A DNA stretch of 57,797 nt, from the NCBI RefSeq assembly GCF_004307995.1, contig NZ_SIRE01000044.1, positions 1-57,797 on the forward strand, in the 5' to 3' direction. Of this stretch, positions 1 to 8,171 are shown piece after piece. Every line of letters begins with the position of its first letter. Position 1 is the stretch's first letter. The notes below the pieces were generated by a model. That model did no database searches and was not told the DNA's origin. It saw only the letters and a program-made list of their open reading frames with translations. The stretch is from Paenibacillus thalictri. Lineage in GTDB: Bacteria; Bacillota; Bacilli; Paenibacillales; NBRC-103111. A program made the translations under genes and the position numbers.

Positions 1-1
1 G

Positions 2-1906
2 GGCGGCGCGCTCGGCGCGAGCCGCCACCGCGCGCGGCTCGCTGCCGCGGCGGCGCAGCTCACGGCGGCGGAGCGCGCCATCGGCGACATCCGCGCGCTC
101 GCTTCGGTGGCGCGCGCGATGCGCGAGAAGGCCGGCCGGCTCGCCTCGAGCCGCTTCACGATCGCGCTGTTCGGCGCTTTCAGCGCGGGCAAATCTTCGT
201 TTGCCAATGCGCTGATCGGCCAGCGTGTGCTGCCGGTGTCGCCGAATCCGACGACCGCGGCGATTAATAAAATCATGCCGCCGGAAGCCGATTGGCCGCA
301 CGGCAGCGTTAAAGTAAAGATGAAAACGCTGGATGCGCTGGGCAGCGACATTTTGCATTCGCTGAAGGTGCTTGGCTCTGAGAGCGCCGATCTGCCTTCA
401 GCGATCCGCGCGATTGGCAAGCTGTCGCCCGCTCATGTGACGGCCAAGGGTAAACCGCATTTTACCTTTTTAAAAGCCGTAGAGAAGGGCTGGACGGCGG
501 CTGAGCCGCATCTGGGCCAGGAGCTGCGCGTTGGTCTGGACGAATTCCGCGAATATGTGGCCGACGAAAGCAAATCGTGTTTTGTCGATTATATCGAGTT
601 GTATTATTCCAATCCGTTGACTGAGCAGGGGATCGTATTTGTCGATACGCCGGGTGCGGATTCGATTAACGCGCGCCATACGGGAGTTGCTTTTAACTAT
701 ATCAAAAACGCGGACGCGATCCTTTTTGTCACCTACTATAATCATGCGTTTTCGCAGGCGGACAGAGAATTTCTGCTGCAGCTCGGCCGGGTGAAAGACA
801 GCTTTGAAATGGATAAAATGTTTTTTATCGTCAACGCCGCCGATCTGGCGTCGAGCCAAGAGGAACTGGACGGCGTCGTAAAACACGTCGAGGATAATTT
901 GCTGACGCATGGCATCCGTCATCCGCGCATTTACCCTGTATCCAGCCAGCGCGCGCTGGAAGGCAAGCTGGCCGGTGATGCGGAGCTGCAGGAGCAATCC
1001 GGCTTGCCGCCGTTTGAACGGGATTTCGTGCAGTTCTCGCTGGAAGAGCTGACCGAAATCGCCGTCCGTTCCGGAGAGCAGGAAGTAAAGCGGGCGGCAA
1101 ATGTGCTGGAGCAGTGGATGGTGGAGGCGCAAAGCGATGTGCAGCAGCGGCAGCGGAAAGCCGAAACGATCCGCGAGGCGCATGCCGCAGCCAAACGGCA
1201 GCTGCTTGACACGTCTGCGTCCAACGACGAACGGGAGCTGGCGAAAGAAATTCAAGAGCTGCTGTATTACGTGAAGCAGCGAACCTCGTACCGTTACGGG
1301 GAGCTGTTTAATCTGGCGTTTAACCCGTCGGCCTTCCGTGAGGACGGACGCGATACGAAGACGCTGATGCAGTCGGCGTGGGATGATTTGCTGGGCATGA
1401 TCGCCTTTGATTTGACCCAGGAATCGCTGGCGACCACACTGCGGATTGAGAACAAAATGAACGAGTTGGGACGCAAGCGTTATGCGGCTTGGGAAGAGCA
1501 GATTGCCGGCAAGGTGGACGCTTATTCGGCCGGTGAATATGAGCCGGGCCGTTATGTGACGCCGCAGCTGGAGCTGAAGCTGGAAGTGGAAGACGTTCAG
1601 GTCAGATGGCTCGCCGGTTTTTATAAAAATGCCAAAGCTTTCTTTGAAGGGGATGGCAAAGCAAAGCTGAAAAACGAGCTGGAGCAAAAGCTTATCGAGC
1701 CGATGAACCGTTATGCCGCCGCACATGCCGAGCTTTTGGAGCATGCTTATGTCCGGCAATACGCGGAACGTTTCGATCAGCTGCGCGAGCTGCAGCTTTC
1801 CGCCTTGGAGGAACATGTGTCGGGCTTAACCGATGCGCTCGAAATGAAGCTTGATTTAGACGAGCTGCAGCGTAAGAAAGAGGAGCTGCTTACGTTGTTG
1901 AAGTAG
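2..1906 (+). CDS. Dynamin-like GTPase, C-terminal part (5' end outside window)
   Basis: The frame is open to the left edge, so the true start lies upstream; the GTG at 107 is only the first start codon inside the window. A GTPase domain follows at once: P-loop GAFSAGKSS, a switch threonine in NPTTAA, the G3 motif DTPGAD and a G4-like VNAADL. After about residue 320 of the visible part come long charged helices, as in the dynamin stalk. Bacterial dynamins of the DynA type carry two fused dynamin units of about 1200 residues and tether or fuse membranes, protecting against phage and pore-forming agents. The visible part would fit the second unit of such a protein, which is inference. The first 180 bases are far richer in GC than the rest. 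It ends in a hairpin terminator. GTPase identity is firm; subfamily is less so. Confidence 0.85.
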   Translation, partial: GGALGASRHRARLAAAAAQLTAAERAIGDIRALASVARAMREKAGRLASSRFTIALFGAFSAGKSSFANALIGQRVLPVSPNPTTAAINKIMPPEADWPHGSVKVKMKTLDALGSDILHSLKVLGSESADLPSAIRAIGKLSPAHVTAKGKPHFTFLKAVEKGWTAAEPHLGQELRVGLDEFREYVADESKSCFVDYIELYYSNPLTEQGIVFVDTPGADSINARHTGVAFNYIKNADAILFVTYYNHAFSQADREFLLQLGRVKDSFEMDKMFFIVNAADLASSQEELDGVVKHVEDNLLTHGIRHPRIYPVSSQRALEGKLAGDAELQEQSGLPPFERDFVQFSLEELTEIAVRSGEQEVKRAANVLEQWMVEAQSDVQQRQRKAETIREAHAAAKRQLLDTSASNDERELAKEIQELLYYVKQRTSYRYGELFNLAFNPSAFREDGRDTKTLMQSAWDDLLGMIAFDLTQESLATTLRIENKMNELGRKRYAAWEEQIAGKVDAYSAGEYEPGRYVTPQLELKLEVEDVQVRWLAGFYKNAKAFFEGDGKAKLKNELEQKLIEPMNRYAAAHAELLEHAYVRQYAERFDQLRELQLSALEEHVSGLTDALEMKLDLDELQRKKEELLTLLK

Positions 1907-1938
1907 CAAAGGAAAACAATGCGCAAAATCGCATGATT

Positions 1939-1984
1939 AAGGCAGGCTTTATCGTTTTAGCGATGAAGTTTTGCCTTTTTTTAT
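1939..1984 (+). terminator. Intrinsic terminator after the dynamin-like gene
   Basis: An imperfect inverted repeat (AAGGCA..CTTTATCG against CGATGAAG..TTGCCTT) is followed directly by a run of seven T. It lies 30 bases after the stop codon. The rest of the 1907-2217 gap holds no convincing gene: the frame of the following ABC gene is open upstream to 2041 but has no ribosome binding site there. Confidence 0.7.
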
Positions 1985-2217
1985 CGTTTTTACTGAAAGG
2001 GTTTTCATTGGCGGGATTTGGCACCATTTACGTGAGATAGGTGGATCAGAGGCATTTTTTGTATGGAAACGGGGTTAAATGTGTCAAAACCATGAATTAT
2101 GGAATAAGCGTTTGTTGCTCCATACGATTGATGGTGTTAATATTCATAAAAACGCTTGCAGACTCGCATATTTGGGCTTGTAAAGCGGACAACGGCACAC
2201 AGGTGCGGGAGGGAAAA

Positions 2218-4110
2218 ATGGAAGTTTTCAGGCAACTGAAAGAGTATTACTGGCCCGAGAGGCGCTTTCTGTTCGCGGCGATCATCAGCTTGCTGCTCGC
2301 GACGACATTGGGGCTTGTTTACCCCAATCTGCTACGGTATTTGATCGACGAGGTGATTTCCAAAAAGCAATTTGACGGCGTACCGTATTTGGCGCTGCTT
2401 GTCGTTTGCGTAGTCACCGTCAAAGGGCTGTTCATGCTGGGCCAAGGGATGACAAGCGGCCAATTGGCCAACCGTACCGCTTACAATTTGCGCAAAGCGT
2501 TGTACGAAAAACTGCAGTATTTGTCCTTTCAGTATTACGATCAAGCCCGCACCGGCGATTTGATGTCGCGTTTGACGGCCGATCTGCAGGCAGTGCGCGA
2601 TTTTATCGGGTTTGGTTTTGTGCAAATTTTAAACGTGATCTTCATGTTTACGTTTGGCACCATCATGATGATGACCATCAGCTGGAAGCTGACGCTGCTG
2701 ACCATGGTGGCGATGCCATTCCTGGTTTATACGGCGATCCGGTTTGAAGGGAAGATTCATCCGGCCTTTCGCCAAATCCGCAAATCAATGAGCGAGATGA
2801 CCACCTCCGTTCAGGAAAATATTACGGGTGTACGCACCGTCAAGTCGTTTGCCCGGGAGATTCATGAAATCGATAAATTCGCCCAGCGCAATGGAGATTA
2901 TAAGGACAATAACGTCGTTACCTCGAATATTTGGGCCAGGTACTTTCCGCGGATGGAATTTTTCGCAAATGCGAGTGTTGTTATTCTTCTGGGGGTCGGC
3001 GGTTATTTTGTGCTGGACCGGACGATCACGCTTGGCGAGCTTGTCGCCTGCTTCTCTCTGATCTGGTATATCATCGGTCCGATGTGGCAAATCGGATTTC
3101 ACATTAACAACTACACGCAGTCCAAAGCGGCCGGCGAGAGGCTGCTGGAAATTTTGCATCAATACGTACACGTCAAAAACAAAGACAATGCAATTGTACT
3201 TAATCCGCAGCAAGTCAAGGGCCACGTCAAATTTGAAAATGTGACGTTTGCTTATCCGGATAAGCAGCCGGCGCTGCAGGACTTTAATCTGGATGCTCCC
3301 GCAGGTTCGATTATCGGATTGCTGGGCGGCACCGGTTCAGGCAAATCGACGGTCATTCAGCTACTGCTGAGGGCTTATAATGTCAGGCAGGGTAAAATTA
3401 CGGTGGATGGCATCGACATCCGCGACGCCCAGCTGGAAAGCTTGCGCCAGCAAATGGCGATTGTGTTCCAGGAAACGTTTTTGTTCTCCTCAACGATCCG
3501 CAACAACATCGCTTACGGCATTCGTGACGTGTCGATGGAAGAAGTGGTACGGGCGGCTAAGTTCGCTAAAGCCCATGATTTTATTATGGAGCTGCCGCTG
3601 GGTTACGACACCATTGTCGGCGAACGCGGGCTGGGACTTTCCGGCGGACAGAAGCAGCGGATTGCGATTGCGCGGGCGCTGCTGAAAAACCCGAAAATTT
3701 TGATATTGGACGACGCGACAAGCGCCGTGGATATGGAAACCGAACATGAAATTCAGCAGGATTTGCAAGAAGTTATGCAGGGCCGCACCACGTTTATTAT
3801 CGCCCACCGCATCTCGTCGCTGAAGCATGCCGATGAAATTATTGTGCTGGATGAAGGCCGTATTGTGCAGCGCGGCACTCACGAACAGCTGATGAAACAG
3901 GAGGGGCCTTATCTCAAAACGTACCGGATTCAGTTTGCCGATGATCTGTCAATCGACGGGAATCAGGCGCAGGGAGCTGCCGCTGGGAACGAAGCCGAAA
4001 TGCTGGCCGATTCGGAGCGCTTGACCGCCGCCGCTTCGCAAACCGAAGACGAAGAGGACCTGTACCGCGATCCGAAAGTAACGCCGATATTTAAGAAACG
4101 GCTTTCTTGA
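2218..4110 (+). CDS. ABC exporter half-transporter, degenerate-Walker-B subunit
   Basis: A 630-residue fusion of a six-helix exporter membrane domain (about 1-310) and a nucleotide-binding domain (about 335-580). The nucleotide-binding domain shows Walker A GGTGSGKST, Q-loop VFQETF, signature LSGGQ, Walker B ILILDDATSAVD and an H-loop in IIAHRIS. The Walker B motif ends in Asp where the catalytic Glu is expected, the mark of the non-catalytic half of heterodimeric exporters such as BmrC/BmrD or TM287/288. The ATG at 2218 is chosen because GGGAGGG sits just upstream and the protein then begins with a normal exporter N-terminus. The partner gene follows at 4290. The C-terminal 50 residues are an acidic, Ala/Glu-rich tail. 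Substrate unknown; multidrug or lipid export is likely for the family. Confidence 0.9.
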   Translation: MEVFRQLKEYYWPERRFLFAAIISLLLATTLGLVYPNLLRYLIDEVISKKQFDGVPYLALLVVCVVTVKGLFMLGQGMTSGQLANRTAYNLRKALYEKLQYLSFQYYDQARTGDLMSRLTADLQAVRDFIGFGFVQILNVIFMFTFGTIMMMTISWKLTLLTMVAMPFLVYTAIRFEGKIHPAFRQIRKSMSEMTTSVQENITGVRTVKSFAREIHEIDKFAQRNGDYKDNNVVTSNIWARYFPRMEFFANASVVILLGVGGYFVLDRTITLGELVACFSLIWYIIGPMWQIGFHINNYTQSKAAGERLLEILHQYVHVKNKDNAIVLNPQQVKGHVKFENVTFAYPDKQPALQDFNLDAPAGSIIGLLGGTGSGKSTVIQLLLRAYNVRQGKITVDGIDIRDAQLESLRQQMAIVFQETFLFSSTIRNNIAYGIRDVSMEEVVRAAKFAKAHDFIMELPLGYDTIVGERGLGLSGGQKQRIAIARALLKNPKILILDDATSAVDMETEHEIQQDLQEVMQGRTTFIIAHRISSLKHADEIIVLDEGRIVQRGTHEQLMKQEGPYLKTYRIQFADDLSIDGNQAQGAAAGNEAEMLADSERLTAAASQTEDEEDLYRDPKVTPIFKKRLS

Positions 4111-4273
4111 TGGAAAGCCCAAGTTAACGAAGCGGGCTTTCCTTCGGAAAGCCCAAGCATATCCTTACGAAGCGAACTTTGCTATCACAAAGTTCAGCAT
4201 ACTCTTACGAAGCGGGCTTTCCTTCGGAAAGCCAAGCATATCCTTACGAAGCGAACTTTCCTACGGAAAGTTC
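4100..4273 (+). repeat. Tandem array of about 40-bp units, each with a hairpin, between two ABC genes
   Basis: Five hairpins follow one another: 4100-4119 (across the stop codon), 4134-4154, 4174-4195, 4214-4233 and 4253-4273. From the second on, each unit starts TTACGAAGCG (TTAACGAAGCG in the first) and the hairpin follows. Arms alternate between GGGCTTTCC/GGAAAGCCC and GAACTTTCC/GGAAAGTTC (one unit GAACTTTG/CAAAGTTC), so base changes on one arm are matched on the other. The last hairpin ends two bases before the TAGGAGG ribosome binding site of the next gene. No U-tract follows any hairpin, so termination is unlikely; RNA processing, stabilisation or translational control are possible. Confidence 0.85.
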
Positions 4274-4289
4274 TTAGGAGGTAACCACC

Positions 4290-6146
4290 TTGAGTTCCAC
4301 CGGTTCAGCAAAAGCGGGGCAAATTCCCGAAGACTCCAATCAAAAGCAAGGCGTGCAGCATCGTTTCGTATACCAGGACGATGTGCAGATCGAAAAACCG
4401 TTCGACTGGACGCAGATCAGGCGTCTGGGCAAATATATCAAACCATACGGCAGGCAGCTTTTGCCGGTCATGATTGTTATGATGTGTGTCGGCGCGTTGT
4501 CAAAGCTTTTTATTCCGCTGATTATCAGCTTTGCGATCGACAAGGCGCTGCTCGTCGGCAACGGAAAGCTGCTGGCGCTTTCCGTTGCAGGCATTTTGGC
4601 CTTGTATTTGATTCAATGGGTAGCCAATACATATCGGATCCGTTACACAAATACGATTGGCCAGCGCGTTATTTACGACTTGCGGGACGACTTGTTCAGC
4701 CATATTCAGAAGCTCAGCTTCAATTTCTTCGATAAACGTCCGGCCGGTTCGATTCTCGTACGGATTGTCAACTATGTCAATTCGCTGCAGGATTTGCTGA
4801 CCAACGGTATCGTTAACTTGCTGATCGACTGCGTGCAGCTGACAGGCATCATTATTATTTTGCTCATTTTTAATTTCAAGCTTGGCGCCGCCATTATGAT
4901 TACCGTTCCCATCATGTTCCTTGTTTCAACCAAGCTGCGGGTAGCCATTCGCCGGGCTTGGCAGCTGGTGCAGATCCGCACTTCGCGGATTAACGCCCAC
5001 TTGAACGAATGTATTCAGGGCATCAAGGTAACGCAGGCTTTCACGCAGGAGAAGGAAAACATCGCTTTCTTCGACCATATGAACGTCGACAATACGAAAC
5101 ATTGGAACCGCGCCTCCACGATGAACCAAAGTTTTAACCCGATCATCGAAGTCACGGGAGCCATCGGTTATTGCATCTTGTTCTGGTACGGGGCTTACCT
5201 CATCCAGCAGGGGGAAATTACGGTGGGGCTGCTTGTCGCATTCGCCAACTACATCGGCAACTTCTGGGAGCCGATCAACCGGCTTGGCCAGATGTATTCC
5301 AACTTGCTTGTCGCGATGGCTTCTTCGGAGCGGATTTTTGAATTTATCGATGAACAGCCCTCTGTTCCCGAGAAGAAAAATCCGAGCGAACTGCCGCCCG
5401 CCAAGGGAGACATCCGCTTCGAAAATGTAGTGTTTGAATATGAGCCGGGCCGGCGGGCGTTAAAGGGGCTTAACCTGGACGTCAGCGCCGGGCAATCCAT
5501 TGCCCTGGTAGGCCATACCGGTTCAGGCAAAAGCACGATCATCAACCTGCTCTGCCGCTTCTACGATGTAACAAGCGGAAGTATTACGATCGACGGTCAC
5601 GATATTCGCGATGTGTCATTGAACAGCTTGCGTTCGCAGGTCGGCATCGTGCTGCAGGATACGTTTATTTTCTCCGGCACGATCCGCGACAATATCCGTT
5701 TCGGCCGGCTTAACGCCACCGACGAAGAGGTGGAGCAAGCAGCAAAGGCGGTCAGAGCGCACGATTTTATCGCAAAATTGCCCAGCGGCTACGATACCGA
5801 AGTGCAGGAGCGCGGTAACGTGCTGTCGATGGGGCAGCGCCAGCTGATCTCGTTTGCCAGAGCGCTGCTCGCTGATCCGCGCATTCTCATCTTGGATGAA
5901 GCGACGGCCAGCATCGATACCGAAACGGAGCTGAAAATTCAAGAGGCGCTGAAAACGCTGCTTAAGGGCCGCACGTCCTTTATTATTGCACACCGCCTGT
6001 CGACGATCCGGGGAGCCGACAATATCGTGGTCATGGACCACGGAGAGCTGATGGAAATGGGCGATCACAGCCAGCTGATGGAGCATAAAGGGATTTATCA
6101 CGGCTTGATCCAAGCGCAGTACAAATTTTTAAAAGAAGTGATTTAA
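4290..6146 (+). CDS. ABC exporter half-transporter, catalytic partner subunit
   Basis: A 618-residue membrane-plus-ATPase half-transporter starting at TTG 4290, eight bases after a strong TAGGAGG. Membrane helices span about 55-330. The nucleotide-binding domain carries Walker A GHTGSGKST, Q-loop VLQDTF, a signature altered to LSMGQ, Walker B ILILDEATASID with the catalytic Glu intact, and H-loop IIAHRLS. The altered signature complements the altered Walker B of the upstream subunit: one composite ATP site would be fully canonical, the other doubly degenerate. This is the known layout of heterodimeric exporters, so the two genes very probably encode one complex. Intact length, no sign of damage. 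Transported substrate cannot be read from the sequence. Confidence 0.92.
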   Translation: MSSTGSAKAGQIPEDSNQKQGVQHRFVYQDDVQIEKPFDWTQIRRLGKYIKPYGRQLLPVMIVMMCVGALSKLFIPLIISFAIDKALLVGNGKLLALSVAGILALYLIQWVANTYRIRYTNTIGQRVIYDLRDDLFSHIQKLSFNFFDKRPAGSILVRIVNYVNSLQDLLTNGIVNLLIDCVQLTGIIIILLIFNFKLGAAIMITVPIMFLVSTKLRVAIRRAWQLVQIRTSRINAHLNECIQGIKVTQAFTQEKENIAFFDHMNVDNTKHWNRASTMNQSFNPIIEVTGAIGYCILFWYGAYLIQQGEITVGLLVAFANYIGNFWEPINRLGQMYSNLLVAMASSERIFEFIDEQPSVPEKKNPSELPPAKGDIRFENVVFEYEPGRRALKGLNLDVSAGQSIALVGHTGSGKSTIINLLCRFYDVTSGSITIDGHDIRDVSLNSLRSQVGIVLQDTFIFSGTIRDNIRFGRLNATDEEVEQAAKAVRAHDFIAKLPSGYDTEVQERGNVLSMGQRQLISFARALLADPRILILDEATASIDTETELKIQEALKTLLKGRTSFIIAHRLSTIRGADNIVVMDHGELMEMGDHSQLMEHKGIYHGLIQAQYKFLKEVI

Positions 6147-6152
6147 TCTAGG

Positions 6153-6183
6153 GCCGTCTCTTGCAAAAGGAGGCGGCTTGTTT
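6153..6183 (+). terminator. Terminator after the ABC pair
   Basis: GCCGTCTC pairs with GAGGCGGC (one G-T pair) over a nine-base loop and is followed by TTGTTTT. It begins just after the stop codon at 6146. Confidence 0.65.
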
Positions 6184-6237
6184 TAGAATAAAATAGGAAC
6201 ATATGATCCTATTTGATCATCCTAAGCATGAAACTGG

Positions 6238-6274
6238 CAATTCCGCTTAACACTACTAGCGGAGTTGTTTTTTT
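6238..6274 (+). terminator. Second intrinsic terminator, upstream of the SGNH hydrolase
   Basis: CAATTCCGCT pairs with AGCGGAGTTG (one mismatch or G-T pair) around a ten-base loop, followed by seven T. It sits in the 6147-6380 gap and would stop read-through from the ABC genes. It also argues against starting the next gene at 6213. Confidence 0.7.
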
Positions 6275-6380
6275 GTCCATTCCCGCTGGCACATATTTGC
6301 AAAATCGGATCAGAAGCTTTACTCTTGAACTATTGTTATGCATGTTTCACTTCAAGCTTGAGCTGTCGGGGGGACCATCG

Positions 6381-7199
6381 GTGAAATCGACAAAATGGAT
6401 GTGGCGTACAGTAGCAGTTTGCGCCGTTCTTGCAACGGCCCTTTGTATTTTCGGATTTGTATATGGCGTAAATCAGATTATGTACCCAAAGGCATCCGCC
6501 GGTTTGCTGCAGCAGCAGCCTGCCGAAGAGGCCAAAAAAGCGGAACCGCTGGCGGACAAGCAGCAGGTCCGGATCGTGGCGTTGGGCGATTCTCTAACAT
6601 CCGGAACGGGCGATTTGTCGGGAAAAGGTTATGTCGGACAAGTCCGCGACAAGCTGGAGAAACAGCTTGGCAAACCGGTATTTGTCTACAACAATTATGC
6701 CGTGCCGGGCTACCGCACCAAAGACGTGCTGACCGCTATCGATACGAAGAAGGATATGTCCGCGGCGCTCAAAGAAGCCGATCTTATCATGCTGACGATC
6801 GGCGGCAACGATTTATTTGAGGGCGGTACAGGCGTATTCGATCAAAGCAGCCAAGGTTTTAACGCCCAGGCCGCGGCAGAACGGATGCCGGAGGCGCTGA
6901 AGCGGCTCGAGACGATTCTCGACTATGTCGCCAAGCAGAACGATCAGGCGCCGATTTTTTATATCGGCTTGTATCATCCGTTTTTGGATATGGATCCGGC
7001 GCGGGAAGGGTCGGCGGTTGTTCAGAAATGGAATCAGGCGGCCTTCGAAATCGCGAATAAATATCCTCACATGATCATGGTGCCGACCTACGATTTGTTC
7101 GAATTGAACCTGAACAAATACCTTTACAGCGATCACTTTCATCCGAACCAGGACGGTTATGAGCGGATTGCCGAGCGGGTCGCTCAGATTTTGAAATAA
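6381..7199 (+). CDS. Membrane-anchored SGNH/GDSL hydrolase
   Basis: GTG at 6381 is preceded by GGGGGGA and gives 272 residues; the longer frame from 6213 runs through a terminator and is rejected. An N-terminal hydrophobic segment (about 8-30) should act as signal anchor, placing the enzyme outside the membrane. SGNH blocks are present: GDSLTSGTGD (nucleophile Ser), GGND (oxyanion Gly and Asn) and a C-terminal DHFHPNQDGY holding the catalytic Asp and His. It resembles the YpmR-type extracellular lipase/esterase family of Bacillus. An Ala/Gln/Glu-rich linker separates the anchor from the catalytic domain. The exact ester substrate is unknown. The ABC-2 ATPase gene begins 21 bases downstream, so the genes may share a transcript. 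Confidence 0.88.
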   Translation: MKSTKWMWRTVAVCAVLATALCIFGFVYGVNQIMYPKASAGLLQQQPAEEAKKAEPLADKQQVRIVALGDSLTSGTGDLSGKGYVGQVRDKLEKQLGKPVFVYNNYAVPGYRTKDVLTAIDTKKDMSAALKEADLIMLTIGGNDLFEGGTGVFDQSSQGFNAQAAAERMPEALKRLETILDYVAKQNDQAPIFYIGLYHPFLDMDPAREGSAVVQKWNQAAFEIANKYPHMIMVPTYDLFELNLNKYLYSDHFHPNQDGYERIAERVAQILK

Positions 7200-7220
7200 T
7201 GCGAAGAGGGGGCCTTCAGC

Positions 7221-8171
7221 TTGATGCATGAACGTGAAGTCGTCTTGTCCGTCAACCGGCTGCGCAAAAAACTAAGCGGCAAGTGGATCATAAAAGGCAT
7301 TTCTTTTGAAGTGTACGCAGGAGAAATCTTTGGTTTTCTTGGTCCGAACGGCTCCGGGAAAACAACAACGATCCGGATGCTTGTCGATTTGATCGAACCT
7401 ACGGAAGGCAGTGTGGAGATTTGCGGTTATGACGTGCACAAAGCTCATAACCAAGCGCTGCGAAATGTAGGTTGTATCGTGGAAAATCCGGAGTTGTATT
7501 CGTATTTGTCGGGCTGGGAGAACTTGGAGCATTTCGCCCGCATGCTGCCCGGCGTCGGCCAGCAGCGCATTCAGGAAGTGGTCGATATTGTCGGGATGGA
7601 TCAGCGTATCCATGACAAGGTGCGCACTTATTCGCTGGGTATGCGGCAGCGGCTTGGAATCGCGCAGGCGCTGCTCGGGTATCCTAAACTTCTGATTTTG
7701 GATGAGCCGACCAATGGTTTGGATCCTCAAGGCATTAAAGAGATGCGTGAATTTATTAAACGGCTTGCCGCCACGGGTTTAAGCCTATTTGTGTCCAGTC
7801 ATTTGCTCAGCGAAATCCAGATGATGTGCGATAGGGTGGCGATCATTAGCCATGGCGAGGTACTGCAGGTCGGCGAAGTCGATACGCTAATCGCACAAGC
7901 CGGCGGCAGGGTCGTATGGAACGTGCAGCCTGTCGAGCAGGCATTGTCCGTTTTTGCCGCAAACGATCATATTCAGGTTGCGGGACCGGTGAGTGCGGAC
8001 GACTCCGGTGCCGGCGTTCATACCGTAACAACCCAGATGAATGAAGCGGACATTCCCGATTTGACCGCACAGATGGTGGCTGCCGGTGTCCGCATATATG
8101 GAGTGGAGACGAGAAATCCGACGCTGGAGGATTTGTTCCTGAACTTGACGGAGGGTGAGCGAATTGGGTAG
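7221..8171 (+). CDS. ABC transporter ATP-binding protein (ABC-2 type system)
   Basis: A 316-residue ATPase with Walker A GPNGSGKTT, Q-loop region CIVENPELYSYLSG, signature YSLGMRQRLGIA, Walker B LLILDEPTNGLD and switch H in SSHLLSE. The C-terminal 90 residues form the extension typical of bacitracin/lantibiotic-type and ABC-2 export ATPases. TTG 7221 is eight bases from AGAGGGGG; ATG 7224 is an equally possible start, changing only one residue. The reading frame overlaps the permease gene by 17 bases, which argues for translational coupling and one complex. Homologues near such permeases export antibiotics, peptides or lipids; the substrate here is unknown. Confidence 0.9.
   Translation: MMHEREVVLSVNRLRKKLSGKWIIKGISFEVYAGEIFGFLGPNGSGKTTTIRMLVDLIEPTEGSVEICGYDVHKAHNQALRNVGCIVENPELYSYLSGWENLEHFARMLPGVGQQRIQEVVDIVGMDQRIHDKVRTYSLGMRQRLGIAQALLGYPKLLILDEPTNGLDPQGIKEMREFIKRLAATGLSLFVSSHLLSEIQMMCDRVAIISHGEVLQVGEVDTLIAQAGGRVVWNVQPVEQALSVFAANDHIQVAGPVSADDSGAGVHTVTTQMNEADIPDLTAQMVAAGVRIYGVETRNPTLEDLFLNLTEGERIG

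Noticed and set aside
470..1816. Long open frame on the minus strand opposite the dynamin-like gene
   Set aside because: It is a shadow of the true gene: no ribosome binding site, no recognisable motif, and composition follows the opposite strand. The same holds for long minus-strand frames opposite parE (9665-10882) and parC (11395-12651).
2041..2217. N-terminal extension of the first ABC exporter subunit
   Set aside because: The frame is open from GTG 2041, but the good ribosome binding site and normal exporter start are at ATG 2218.
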